Positions 32,951-41,827 of a stretch of 64,000 nt of DNA are shown here, piece by piece (the first letter of the stretch is position 1; each line of letters begins with the position of its first letter). The notes under the pieces are model-generated. The model saw nothing but the letters and a program-made list of their open reading frames with translations, searched no databases and had not been told where the DNA came from. The stretch covers positions 62,001-126,000 of the forward strand of contig CAKSTI010000002.1 in NCBI GenBank assembly GCA_934500705.1. Direction: 5' to 3'. The stretch comes from an uncultured Clostridia bacterium (GTDB lineage Bacteria > Bacillota > Clostridia > UMGS1810). The position numbers were made by a program, and so were the translations under genes.

Positions 32951-34687
32951 TCAGTTTTCCTCCTTTACTATTGCCTCAAAGGGACAAACGTTTACGCACA
33001 GTCCGCAGCCGTTGCACTGAGTTGTGTCTATGCTGATGCTGCCGTCTTTTACGCTTATTGCCGGGCAGCCGAGCTTCATACACATTTTGCACTTTTTGCA
33101 TTTGTCGGTAACGGTGCAGTGACCGGTGTATTTAACTTTTTTGAGAAGTGCGCACGGTCTTTGCGCTATAATTACCGACGGCTCCTCTCTTGCCACTTCC
33201 TGCTTTACAACCGTTTCAAACGACTTTACGTCAAACGGGTCGCACACCTGCACGTGCTCCACGCCTATGGCTTTGCAAAGGCTGATAAGGTTGACCTGCT
33301 TTGTTTCCTCGCCCCTTATTGTGTAGCCTGTGGTGGGGTTATCCTGGTGACCGGTCATACCGGTTATGGAGTTGTCAAGAATTATCACGGTGTTAGCGCC
33401 CTTGTTATACACAATGTCCACAAGTCCCGTAATTCCGGAGTGCATAAAGGTGGAGTCGCCGATTACGGAAACGAGCTTTTTGTTAAACTCTTTGCCCCTT
33501 GCCTTTGCCATACCGAGTGCGGCACTGACGGAGGCTCCCATACAGATTGTCGTGTCCACCGATTGCAGCGGCATTGCGGCGCCGAGGGTGTAACAGCCTA
33601 TGTCGCCGGAAACCACGAGTCCCAGCTTTTTAAGAACGTAAAACGTTCCCCTGTGCGGACAGCCGGCGCACATAACCGGAGGACGTACAGGTATCTGTTC
33701 CGGAGCGGCGTGCTTGGGTTCGTCCTCGCCGAGGACGACTTTTTTAATCATATTCGGCGTGTACTCGCCGAGAAGCGTAAACACCTCTTTGCCGATTACG
33801 TCAACGCCGAGCGCCTTGCAGTGCTCCTCGATTACGGGGTCGAGTTCCTCTATAACGTAAACCTTGTCGTAGTTTGCGGCAAAGTCTTTAATTTTCTTTT
33901 TCGGCAGGGGGTAAACCATACCGAGCTTTAAGTAGTCCGCTCTGTCGCCGAGCGCCTCTTTTGCGTACATATATGCTATGCCGTCGGTTATAATGCCGAT
34001 TTTTGAACCGTTTTTCTCAATTCTGTTAAGGTCGGTCGTTTCGGCAAATTCCGTGAGCGTTTTAATTCTGTCTTCAACCACAACGTGACGCTTTATGGCG
34101 TTTGCCGGCATCATTACGTTTTTGCCGATGTTCTTTTCGTACGGCTTTAAGGCGATTTGCTCTCTGTCGCAAAGCTCAACCAAGCTCTGCGAGTGGGAAA
34201 CTCTTGTGGAGAGCCTTATAAACACGGGTGTGTCGTACTTTTCGGAAAGCTCAAACGCTCTCTTTGTGTACTCCTTGCACTCCGATGAGTCGGAGGGTTC
34301 GAGCATCATAATTTTGGACGCCTTGGCATAGTGGCGTGAGTCCTGCTCGTTCTGCGACGAGTGCATTCCGGGGTCGTCCGCCACGCAGAATACCAGTCCG
34401 CCGTTTACGCCGGAGTAGCTCACGGTAAAAACGGGGTCTGCCATAACGTTAAGTCCGACGTGCTTCATACAGCTCATTGCCCTTGCTCCGCCGATTGATG
34501 CGCCTATTGCCACTTCGGCGGCAACCTTTTCGTTGGGCGACCACTCTGCGTACACCTCGTCAAATTTGACGATTTCCTCCGTTATCTCTGTGCTGGGAGT
34601 GCCGGGGTAAGACGCAACAACGTTTACGCCAGCCTCATATGCGCCTCTTGCAACGGCGGCATTTCCAAGTAACAGCTTTTTTGCCAT
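32951..34687 (-). CDS. iorA: Indolepyruvate ferredoxin oxidoreductase, alpha subunit
   Basis: The catalytic TPP subunit, 578 residues. The pyrimidine-binding domain begins LLLGNAAVARGAYEAGVNVV. The TPP domain shows CAGCPHRGTFYVLKKLG, GDIGCYTLGAAMPL and IDVST-like metal-binding GDSTFMHSGITG. The C-terminus carries two 4Fe-4S motifs, CKKCKMCMKLGCP and CNGCGLCVNVCP. The reaction can run oxidatively (degrading aromatic amino acids) or reductively (making aryl pyruvates from aryl-CoA). The T-box context favours the reductive, biosynthetic direction. Confidence 0.96.
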   Translation of the reverse strand: MAKKLLLGNAAVARGAYEAGVNVVASYPGTPSTEITEEIVKFDEVYAEWSPNEKVAAEVAIGASIGGARAMSCMKHVGLNVMADPVFTVSYSGVNGGLVFCVADDPGMHSSQNEQDSRHYAKASKIMMLEPSDSSECKEYTKRAFELSEKYDTPVFIRLSTRVSHSQSLVELCDREQIALKPYEKNIGKNVMMPANAIKRHVVVEDRIKTLTEFAETTDLNRIEKNGSKIGIITDGIAYMYAKEALGDRADYLKLGMVYPLPKKKIKDFAANYDKVYVIEELDPVIEEHCKALGVDVIGKEVFTLLGEYTPNMIKKVVLGEDEPKHAAPEQIPVRPPVMCAGCPHRGTFYVLKKLGLVVSGDIGCYTLGAAMPLQSVDTTICMGASVSAALGMAKARGKEFNKKLVSVIGDSTFMHSGITGLVDIVYNKGANTVIILDNSITGMTGHQDNPTTGYTIRGEETKQVNLISLCKAIGVEHVQVCDPFDVKSFETVVKQEVAREEPSVIIAQRPCALLKKVKYTGHCTVTDKCKKCKMCMKLGCPAISVKDGSISIDTTQCNGCGLCVNVCPFEAIVKEEN

Positions 34688-34703
34688 CTTTTTTCAATCC
34701 TCT

Positions 34704-36341
34704 CTATTTAATCTCGTTTTGCTGTGCCACGACGCTCTCGCCGCAGTACATTTTGCGGAGCTTCGGTTTTTCAATCTTGCCGGTGGGATTTCTGGGTACG
34801 TCGGCAAAAATAACCTTATGCGGTCTTTTGTACCTCGGCAGTCCCATACAGAAGTTGTCCACGTCCTCCTCCGTCATCGTCATACCCTCTTTAACCTGAA
34901 TAATTGCGGCGGCAATTTCGCCGAGCCTTTGGTCGGGCAGACCGATTACGGCAACGTCGCTTATCTTGTCGTTCTTTCTCAAATAGTCCTCTATCTGAAC
35001 GGGGTAAATGTTTTCTCCGCCGGAGATGATAACGTCTTTCTTTCTGTCAACGAGGTAGATAAATCCGTCCTCGTCCTCCTCCGCCATATCGCCCGTAAAG
35101 AGCCAGCCGTCCGAGAGAACCTCGTTTGTAGCCTTTTCGTCTTTGTAGTATGCGGTCATAACGCCGGGGCCTTTGACGGCAAGCTCGCCGACTTCGCCAC
35201 GCTTCACGTCGTTTCTGTTCTCGTCCACTATGCGTGTCTGCCAGCCAAATCCCGCCTTGCCTATTGCGCCGACTTTGTGCTCGTTTTCCACTCCCAGATG
35301 AACACAGCCGGGGCCTATGGACTCGGAGAGTCCGTAGTTGGTGTCGTAGCTGTGGTTGGGGAAGTATTTTTTCCACCTTTTAATAAGGCTCGGCGGCACG
35401 GGCTGTGCGCCTATGTGCATAAGCCGCCACTGACTCAAATCGTAGTCGTCAAGGTTTATGTCGCCACGCTCTATTGCGTCCAAAATATCCTGTGCCCACG
35501 GAACGAGCAGCCATACGATGGTGCACTTTTCGTCGGAAATTGCCTTTAATATCCATTCGGGTTTAATTCCTTTTAAGAGCACTGCCCTGCCGCCGACTAA
35601 GAAACTGCCGAACCAGTGCATCTTTGCGCCCGTGTGGTATAGCGGCGGTATGCAGAGGAACACATCGTCCTTTGTCTGCGAGTGGTGGTTCTGCTCGGTC
35701 ATTGCGGCGTGCATAAGGCTCCTGTGCTTATGGACTATCGCCTTGGGAAAACCCGTTGTGCCGGACGAAAAGTAGATTGCCGCCTCGTCGTCATCGGTAA
35801 TCGTTATCTGCGGCGTCTTGCCGGAGCAGTATGTCACCAGTTTGTCGTAACTCTCGGCAAATGACGGGCACGCCTCGCCTGCGTACAGCCACATTTTAAC
35901 TTTTTTTGAATCGGAGCATATCTGCTCCACTCTGCCCGTAAATTCCGGACCGAAGATGAGTACGTCGGCGTCGGCAAGGTCAAGGCAGTACTTGATTTCG
36001 TCCGCAGTGTAGCGGTAGTTTAGCGGAACGGCAAGTGCGCCGGTCTTTAATATTCCAAAGTATATGGGCAGCCACTCGATGCAGTTCATAAGCAGAATTG
36101 CAACCTTGTCACCCTTTTTAATTCCCCTTGTGAGCAAGAAGTTTGCAAGGCGGTTTGCCTTTTTGTTAAACTCGCTCCAAGTAATCTCTTTTCTGTAAGA
36201 CTCATTGGGATTTGTGACGATGAGCGAATACTCCCTCCACGTCATTCTCTCCTGTGTATCGAGCTTGGGGTTAATCTCCACCAAACTCACGTCCGACGGG
36301 TAAAAGTCGGCATTTTTATTTAATATATCGGTAATCGGCAT
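34704..36341 (-). CDS. AMP-binding acyl/aryl-CoA ligase
   Basis: A second ANL-superfamily ligase, 545 residues from ATG 36341, which has GGAGAGGG upstream; the in-frame codons before it overlap the symporter stop. Motifs are YFSSGTTGFPKAIVHKHRSL, the YGLSESIGPG adenylate motif, WLFTGDMAEEDEDGFIYLVD and the catalytic lysine region PTGKIEKPKLRK. It lies between the symporter and iorA. It probably activates the imported acid, so the operon codes two activating enzymes of different subfamilies. The substrate is unknown. Confidence 0.9.
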   Translation of the reverse strand: MPITDILNKNADFYPSDVSLVEINPKLDTQERMTWREYSLIVTNPNESYRKEITWSEFNKKANRLANFLLTRGIKKGDKVAILLMNCIEWLPIYFGILKTGALAVPLNYRYTADEIKYCLDLADADVLIFGPEFTGRVEQICSDSKKVKMWLYAGEACPSFAESYDKLVTYCSGKTPQITITDDDEAAIYFSSGTTGFPKAIVHKHRSLMHAAMTEQNHHSQTKDDVFLCIPPLYHTGAKMHWFGSFLVGGRAVLLKGIKPEWILKAISDEKCTIVWLLVPWAQDILDAIERGDINLDDYDLSQWRLMHIGAQPVPPSLIKRWKKYFPNHSYDTNYGLSESIGPGCVHLGVENEHKVGAIGKAGFGWQTRIVDENRNDVKRGEVGELAVKGPGVMTAYYKDEKATNEVLSDGWLFTGDMAEEDEDGFIYLVDRKKDVIISGGENIYPVQIEDYLRKNDKISDVAVIGLPDQRLGEIAAAIIQVKEGMTMTEEDVDNFCMGLPRYKRPHKVIFADVPRNPTGKIEKPKLRKMYCGESVVAQQNEIK

Positions 36342-36355
36342 TTTTCCCTCTCCTT

Positions 36356-37891
36356 TCACTCACCGAGTGACTCTTTTGTACGAACGACAACTTCCTTGTC
36401 GTAGCACGAGAACATATCGTCAACATCTTTTGCGTTTATCTGCGGTGTCACAAGCGAAATAATCGGCACAATCACAAGTCCTGCGAGCATTGCAAACACT
36501 CCGCAGTTAATCGGCGACTGCAAAACCGGCGGAAACGCCTGCCTTGCGACCATATTAAGCGTCATTATGCCTGCGCCGAACACAAAGCAAACCCACGCCG
36601 ACGCCTTGCTTGCCTTTTTAAAGTACAGTCCGTAGAGGAACGGTGCCAGAAACGCACCGGCGAGCGCACCCCACGAAACTCCCATAAGCTGAGCTATGAA
36701 CACCACATTGTGCTTGTACTGCACAATGGCTATAACGGCGGAAACCGCAATGAATACCACAATCAAAAGGCGCATTGCCAAAAGCTGTGCCCTGTCGCTC
36801 ATTTTCTTGCATATACCGCCCTTGATGAAGTCGAGCGTAAGCGTGGAGCTTGACGCAAGCACCAGCGACGAAAGCGTTGACATAGATGCCGAAAGCACCA
36901 GTATAATAACTATTGCAATAAGAATATCGGGCAGAGTGCTCATCATCTCCGGCACAACTGCGTCAAATCCCTCTTTTGCAACGTCCACGTTAAACAGTCT
37001 GCCAAATCCGCCGAGGAAGTAGCAGCCGCCTGCAACCACTATTGCAAAAAATGTGGAGATGACCGTTCCTTTGTTTATCGACTTTTCGCTCTTGATGGCG
37101 TAAAACTTCTGCACCATCTGCGGAAGTCCCCACGTGCCGAGCGATGTGAGTATTACTACGCACAAAAGTCCGAACGGGTCGGGGCCGAAAAACGATGTAA
37201 ACGCACCCGGCATATCGGAGGCGGACGGGTCGGAAACCTCGGCAAGCGCACCGAGCGATGCCATAAATCCGCCGTGCTGACTCAAAACTGCGCCTATAAC
37301 TGCACAAATTCCAAACAGCATAACCATACCCTGGATAAAGTCGTTAATCGCCGTTGCCATATATCCCCCGGCAATGACGTACACTCCCGTGAGAGCCGCC
37401 ATAATCACAACGCACACGCTGTAATCCACTCCCGGAAACGCCATAGCAAAAAGGCGTGAAAGTCCGTTATAGAGCGACGCCGTATACGGGATTAAAAATA
37501 CAAAGACAATCGCCGACGCCGCAATTTTGAGTGCGCTGCTCTGGTATCTTGCACCAAAGAACTGCGGCATTGTTGCGCTTGACAGATGCTGGCTCATAAG
37601 CCTTGTTCTGCGGCCGAGCACAACCCACGCAAGCAGCGAGCCTAAAAGCGCATTGCCTATGCCAATCCACGTTGACGCAACCCCGAACTTCCAGCCGAAC
37701 TGCCCCGCATATCCCACAAAGATAACGGCGGAAAAGTACGACGTGCCGTAAGCAAAAGCCGTGAGCCACGGGCCGACAGACCTTCCGCCGAGCACGAAGC
37801 CGTTGACGTCCGATGTGTGTTTGCGGCAGTAGATGCCCACAGCAATCATCACCGCAAAGAAAACCAGCAGTAAAACAATTTTGAGTACCAT
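36356..37891 (-). CDS. Sodium:solute symporter (SSS family)
   Basis: A 511-residue membrane transporter with about 13 helices, first gene after the T-box. ATG 37891 has AAAGGA ten bases upstream. The SSS signature region is visible (GGRSVGPWLTAFAYGTSYFS near the N-terminus, GGYMATAINDFIQGMVMLFG mid-protein). The SSS family imports sugars, amino acids and organic acids with Na+. From its operon the most likely cargo is an aryl acid or aromatic compound, which is inference. The last bases overlap the ribosome site of the ligase gene. Confidence 0.9.
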   Translation of the reverse strand: MVLKIVLLLVFFAVMIAVGIYCRKHTSDVNGFVLGGRSVGPWLTAFAYGTSYFSAVIFVGYAGQFGWKFGVASTWIGIGNALLGSLLAWVVLGRRTRLMSQHLSSATMPQFFGARYQSSALKIAASAIVFVFLIPYTASLYNGLSRLFAMAFPGVDYSVCVVIMAALTGVYVIAGGYMATAINDFIQGMVMLFGICAVIGAVLSQHGGFMASLGALAEVSDPSASDMPGAFTSFFGPDPFGLLCVVILTSLGTWGLPQMVQKFYAIKSEKSINKGTVISTFFAIVVAGGCYFLGGFGRLFNVDVAKEGFDAVVPEMMSTLPDILIAIVIILVLSASMSTLSSLVLASSSTLTLDFIKGGICKKMSDRAQLLAMRLLIVVFIAVSAVIAIVQYKHNVVFIAQLMGVSWGALAGAFLAPFLYGLYFKKASKASAWVCFVFGAGIMTLNMVARQAFPPVLQSPINCGVFAMLAGLVIVPIISLVTPQINAKDVDDMFSCYDKEVVVRTKESLGE

Positions 37892-37920
37892 AAAACCCAA
37901 ATCCTTTCCCGGACGGGTAC

Positions 37921-37958
37921 AAAAAAACCCGTCCTCTAAAATAATATCAGAGGACGGG
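37921..37958 (-). terminator. T-box terminator hairpin
   Basis: CCCGTCCTCT (37928-37937) pairs with AGAGGACGGG (37949-37958), followed in the transcript by seven T. The 5' arm also contributes to the alternative antiterminator with the T-box bulge. Confidence 0.95.
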
Positions 37959-38190
37959 AAAACTCCCGTGGTACCACCTCAGTTCACCGACGTCTCACGG
38001 CATCGGCCTTATCAGGTACGCAAGATACCTTAGTTCTGTTACGGGAACTCCCGTTGCAGCCTACTCGCTCCCTTTCGGTGCACTGCTACCAAGATGTATT
38101 CGCCGTATCTTTTCCATTGCCTTGCAGCACCCGGCAACTCTCTCAAAGGTTCCGGATACGGTTACTTCTTCCCGGTCATCGCATTTGGTG
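37921..38190 (-). promoter_or_regulatory. T-box leader, probably tRNA-Tyr responsive
   Basis: The T-box sequence GAGGTGGTACCACGG lies near 37966-37980, followed by a terminator. Stem I is formed by CCAA (38188-38185) and GATG (38180-38177) with CATC and TTGG (38096-38089), then CCGTATC/GATACGG. The specifier loop reads CGAATACATC, where GAA-TAC gives tyrosine codon UAC at 38098-38096. The distal AGAGAGTTGCCGGG region and AAGAAGTAA k-turn side are typical. The variable T-box base is U, matching discriminator A73 as in tRNA-Tyr. ATA or ACA are less likely readings. Confidence 0.93.
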
Positions 38191-38227
38191 CGGAAAGTTA
38201 CAAAACTCTCCAAATTTCTTAAAAATA

Positions 38228-38256
38228 ATTTTATCACATTATAAAAATAAAATCAA
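38228..38256 (-). promoter_or_regulatory. Promoter of the T-box operon
   Basis: TTGATT (38256-38251) and TAAAAT (38233-38228) are spaced 17 bases apart in an AT-rich stretch. Transcription would start near 38221, 30 bases before stem I. Confidence 0.7.
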
Positions 38257-38297
38257 GTACTTTTTTAGAAAAGTGAAAATAATTTTTCCCCCATATT

Positions 38298-38621
38298 TTA
38301 CGGACAACATTTCTCACAGGGAGAAAATCCTTCGGATACAACTTGCTCACGGGAACACTCAAAAAATACCTTATTGTTTTCGTTCATCAGTGAAACAAAT
38401 CTGCAATCGGGAAGATGAAACTTCATTGAATTTTTATTGCCAACATATTTGTAAGTTTCGGTTACTTGTGCATATGTTGGTTCATCAATACTTTCATTTT
38501 CGGATTTGCTGTCAGAAAGAACTTTGCTGTTTGTTTGTGAAAGGTTTTTACTGCTATCGCACGAGCAAAGCATAGTAGCTATAAAAACACATATGATAAT
38601 AAAAAAGTATTTTTTGTTCAT
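38298..38621 (-). CDS. Lipoprotein with Ada-like cysteine motif domain
   Basis: ATG 38621 (MNKKYFFIIICVFIATMLCS) has GAGG upstream and gives 107 residues. A lipobox LCSC predicts lipid attachment outside the membrane, followed by a Ser/Asn-rich linker. The C-terminal 45 residues, YVGNKNSMKFHLPDC then FSPCEKCCP, resemble the small Cys-rich domain found at the ends of thermonuclease-type proteins and in the Ada metal-binding fold. Function is unknown. Codon use is far more AT-rich than its neighbours. Confidence 0.75.
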   Translation of the reverse strand: MNKKYFFIIICVFIATMLCSCDSSKNLSQTNSKVLSDSKSENESIDEPTYAQVTETYKYVGNKNSMKFHLPDCRFVSLMNENNKVFFECSREQVVSEGFSPCEKCCP

Positions 38622-38717
38622 AATAATCAACCTCTTTGTAACCATTCAATAACATATATCCATTGTTTTTTGAGCAAAATATATGTCAATGATGTATTTA
38701 ATAACAATTATACGACG

Positions 38718-38746
38718 ATTATAACATATATTAATTGATAATTCAA
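38718..38746 (-). promoter_or_regulatory. Promoter upstream of the lipoprotein gene
   Basis: TTGAAT (38746-38741) and TATAAT (38723-38718) are spaced 17 bases apart, about 97 bases before the lipoprotein start, in the AT-rich divergent region shared with the XRE gene. Confidence 0.65.
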
Positions 38747-38814
38747 GAAAAACAACATATATTTGTGGAATATTTTGCGTTTGCCGTCAAGTATAATTAT
38801 CTTGGGTGATATGT

Positions 38815-39129
38815 ATGTACGAAAAATTTGTAAGGGACAGAATAACACAACTTCGCATAAGAAAAGGTATATCTGAATATCAAATGAGTTATGACTTAGG
38901 GCACAGCAGAGGATATGTTTACAACATATCATCGGGAAAATCACTTCCGCCGCTTTCGGAATTTTTTGCAATCTGCGACTATTTCGGCATTACGCCCGCC
39001 GAATTTTTTGACGATGCGGTGCAATATCCTGAACTCATACGCAAAGCGGTTGAAGGACTTAAAACACTAAATGACAGCGATTTGATTATGATTTTAAACC
39101 ATATTAACAGACTTAAACAGGACGGTTGA
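38815..39129 (+). CDS. XRE-family helix-turn-helix regulator
   Basis: A 104-residue protein from ATG 38815. The N-terminal helix-turn-helix (about 6-62) is of the Cro/CI type: RDRITQLRIRKGISEYQMSY, HSRGYVYNISSGKSLPP, FFAICDYFGITPAEFF. The C-terminal helix (LIRKAVEGLKTLNDSDL) probably dimerises. It is divergent from the AT-rich lipoprotein, a likely but untested target. A strong bidirectional terminator follows. Confidence 0.88.
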   Translation: MYEKFVRDRITQLRIRKGISEYQMSYDLGHSRGYVYNISSGKSLPPLSEFFAICDYFGITPAEFFDDAVQYPELIRKAVEGLKTLNDSDLIMILNHINRLKQDG

Positions 39130-39151
39130 TATTAAAATTTGAATAACGGAA

Positions 39152-39195
39152 AACGCAACCCGATATTGCAGAATCGTGCAGTATTGGGTTGCGTT
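39152..39195. terminator. Bidirectional terminator
   Basis: An 18-bp stem with two G-T wobbles (AACGCAACCCGATATTGC against GCAGTATTGGGTTGCGTT), flanked by AAAA and TTTTT. It lies between convergent genes (XRE on plus, MATE on minus) and can serve both. Confidence 0.88.
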
Positions 39196-39206
39196 TTTTA
39201 TACCGT

Positions 39207-40538
39207 CTAAAAATATCCGTACTTTTTTCGTTTTGAAAAAATAAACATTACCGATATTACAAAGGCGAAAAGCTCCGCCGCACCGACCGCAAGCCATATG
39301 CCGTCGATGCCGAGTATCTCCGGCAGGACTATTATTGCCGTGCTCTGGAAAATAAGCGTTCTGAGGAACGAAATTGCCGCAGAAATTCCGCCGTTGTTCA
39401 GCGCCGTAAAAAATCCCGACGCAAAGATATTAAACCCGGCGAGCACAAACGAGAACGCAAACAGCTTGAATGCGTGGCAGGTCAGCTCAAAGAGCTTTGC
39501 ATTGTAACCTACAAATATATGTGCAAGCGGTCTTGCAAGTATAAGGGCAAGAGCAGTTAAAACAACGCCGTTAATTGCCATAAGAACCGTACTTTTAAAC
39601 AGCAGGTTTTTAAGTTCCTCACGGTTGCCGGCGCCGTAGTTGTAGCTGATAATCGGCGCACAGCCGACAATGTAGCCTATTGCTATCGCAATAAAAATAA
39701 ACTGCACGTACATAAGCACTCCGTATGCCGAAACGCCGTCCTCGCCGACAAGGCGCATAAGTTGGAAGTTGTAGAGCATACTCACAACCGATGACGAAAT
39801 ATTGGACATCAGCTCCGACGAGCCGTTGGTACAGGCGCTTATTATCGGGCGGATTTCTATTTTCGGCACGCAAAGGCGCAGAAGGCTTGTGTTCGGACGC
39901 AAAAAATACACAAGCGGTATAATTCCGCCCACGCACTGCCCTATGCCCGTGGCAAGCGCCGCACCGGCAAGCCCCCACTTAAAGACAAGGATAAACACTG
40001 CGTCCAAAGCCGCATTTGTAAGACCGGCGGCAACGGTTACCGCAAGTCCGAGTTTCGGTCTTTCGGCAGACGTCAAAAAGCTCTGAAACACGTTTTGCAG
40101 CATAAACGACACCGTAAATGCCGTTACAATTCTGCCGTATAGCACGCAGTCGTCCATCATCTGCTCGGTCGCACCCAAAAAACGGGCAACGGGGCGGATA
40201 AACACCACCCCTATTGCCGTGAGAATTGCTCCGAGTGCAATCGTAAACGCTATCATCAGCGAAAAGTATTTTTCTGCCTTTTCCTCGTTCCCGGCGCCAA
40301 GCTCCTTTACAACGAGCGCACTTCCGCCCGTTCCTATCATAAATCCCATTCCGCCGAGTATCATTATAAACGGCATAACGAGATTAAGCGACGCAAACGC
40401 CGTCTTGCCTACAAAGTTAGAAACGAAAAGTCCGTCCACCACTCCGTAAATCGAGGTGAAAACCATCATCGCTATCGACGGCACAACAAATCGCAAAAGC
40501 CTTTTGTATGTGAAGTGGTCGGATAATTTTATAGCCAT
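39207..40538 (-). CDS. MATE family efflux transporter
   Basis: A 443-residue protein with twelve helices in two repeats: FVVPSIAMMVFTSIYGVVDG at the start of the first and FKLFAFSFVLAGFNIFASGF in the second. MATE transporters extrude cationic drugs or metabolites using Na+ or H+. It follows the BspA-like gene by 19 bases, so it may be the last gene of the proB-proA run. Substrate is not predictable. Confidence 0.9.
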   Translation of the reverse strand: MAIKLSDHFTYKRLLRFVVPSIAMMVFTSIYGVVDGLFVSNFVGKTAFASLNLVMPFIMILGGMGFMIGTGGSALVVKELGAGNEEKAEKYFSLMIAFTIALGAILTAIGVVFIRPVARFLGATEQMMDDCVLYGRIVTAFTVSFMLQNVFQSFLTSAERPKLGLAVTVAAGLTNAALDAVFILVFKWGLAGAALATGIGQCVGGIIPLVYFLRPNTSLLRLCVPKIEIRPIISACTNGSSELMSNISSSVVSMLYNFQLMRLVGEDGVSAYGVLMYVQFIFIAIAIGYIVGCAPIISYNYGAGNREELKNLLFKSTVLMAINGVVLTALALILARPLAHIFVGYNAKLFELTCHAFKLFAFSFVLAGFNIFASGFFTALNNGGISAAISFLRTLIFQSTAIIVLPEILGIDGIWLAVGAAELFAFVISVMFIFSKRKKYGYF

Positions 40539-40557
40539 TTAATTTCCCTTTCAACTG

Positions 40558-41811
40558 TTATTTACTTGTAATTTCCACACGTTTAATCTGACTTACGGGT
40601 CTTAGAGTTTCCAGGCTGTCCCAGACAAAAATCTTTGCATATGCCGCATTGCTTACGTCGTTTCCGTAAACGTACATATGGTCAAGATTCATACCTTCCG
40701 CCGCCGGCAGAATAATGTAGTCTACCACTCTGTCGTTTGAGTTGTAGTATGCAACGTGCACGCACTCTTTGGACAGAGGACTGTCGAACTTAACAAATAT
40801 GGTAATTTTTCCGTTGTATCTGCTGACGGTTGCATTTTCAAATTTATACTGTTCCACAGAGGGAGTAACCGTTCCGATGTCGCCGTAGCTTGCGGAGTTT
40901 GCAACGTACTTGACGCCGTACAGCTTGCAGTATTCGCAGGCGTATGCGTCCGTTGTGGTGTTTACGGTAACGTTTGTGCCCTCAAATGCGTCTGCGCCGA
41001 TTTTGGTAACGTGGTATGTAAGGTCAAGGCTTGTTATTGCAGTGCTTGCAAATGCCTCGTCGCCGATTTCGGTCATCATTTTGGGCAGGCTGATATTTGC
41101 AAGTTTTGTGCACTTGCTGAACGCCCTGTCGCCTACGCTGTAAAGCTTTGAAGTGCTGTTTATGCCGACGGTTGTGAGCGACGCACACTGTGCAAATGCG
41201 CCGTCGCCGATTTTGCCCACGCTGTCCGGCAGGGTTACGCTTGTAAGCGACGTCGCCGCAAACATATAGTCGCCGATGCTCTGAACGGTGTTTCCCAATA
41301 TAACGTTTTTAAGCGGCGAACCAAAGATAACGACTGAGTTTGAGCCGTTTGCGGTTTTGCAGTTTTTTGCGTTATAGAAAACAAACGACAGATTTTTGCA
41401 GTTGTTAAATGCGCCGTAACCAATATCGGTGAGCTTTTCCGGCAGTGTTACCGATGATATTGAAGTACCTGCAAAGGCGTAATGACCGATTCTCCTAAGC
41501 GTTGACGGCAGTTCTACGCTCGTAATCGCCGTCTTGTTGTGAAAACAGTAGTTACCTATGCCCGTTACGTTTTCACCTATTTTAACCGAAGTAAAGTTCT
41601 GGTCGCTCCACGGTGTTGATGCGTAGCTTGTGTAGTCGGCGGTAGCGCCCTTATTCGTGCCTTTGGTAACTATGTTAAGAACACCGCCGCTGACGTTAAA
41701 ATAAACTTCGCCCGTCTGACCGCTCGACTGTGCCGACGCAGTGACCGCAAGTGCACACATAAGCATTACTGCGGCAGAAATTGCAATTAAAAATTTGATT
41801 TTTCTTTTCAT
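40558..41811 (-). CDS. Secreted BspA-type leucine-rich repeat protein
   Basis: A signal peptide covers residues 1-27 (MKRKIKFLIAISAAVMLMCA). Residues about 60-300 are LRR_5 (BspA) repeats of 22-24 residues, such as AITSVELPSTLRRIGHYAFA and SISSVTLPEKLTDIGYGAF. The last 80-90 residues form a beta-rich domain (GKITIFVKFDSPLS). No LPXTG or S-layer anchor is seen, so it may be released or bound noncovalently. BspA proteins are often adhesins. It is 16 bases downstream of the SPFH gene. Confidence 0.88.
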   Translation of the reverse strand: MKRKIKFLIAISAAVMLMCALAVTASAQSSGQTGEVYFNVSGGVLNIVTKGTNKGATADYTSYASTPWSDQNFTSVKIGENVTGIGNYCFHNKTAITSVELPSTLRRIGHYAFAGTSISSVTLPEKLTDIGYGAFNNCKNLSFVFYNAKNCKTANGSNSVVIFGSPLKNVILGNTVQSIGDYMFAATSLTSVTLPDSVGKIGDGAFAQCASLTTVGINSTSKLYSVGDRAFSKCTKLANISLPKMMTEIGDEAFASTAITSLDLTYHVTKIGADAFEGTNVTVNTTTDAYACEYCKLYGVKYVANSASYGDIGTVTPSVEQYKFENATVSRYNGKITIFVKFDSPLSKECVHVAYYNSNDRVVDYIILPAAEGMNLDHMYVYGNDVSNAAYAKIFVWDSLETLRPVSQIKRVEITSK

Positions 41812-41827
41812 TCGTTTTCCCTCCGTA

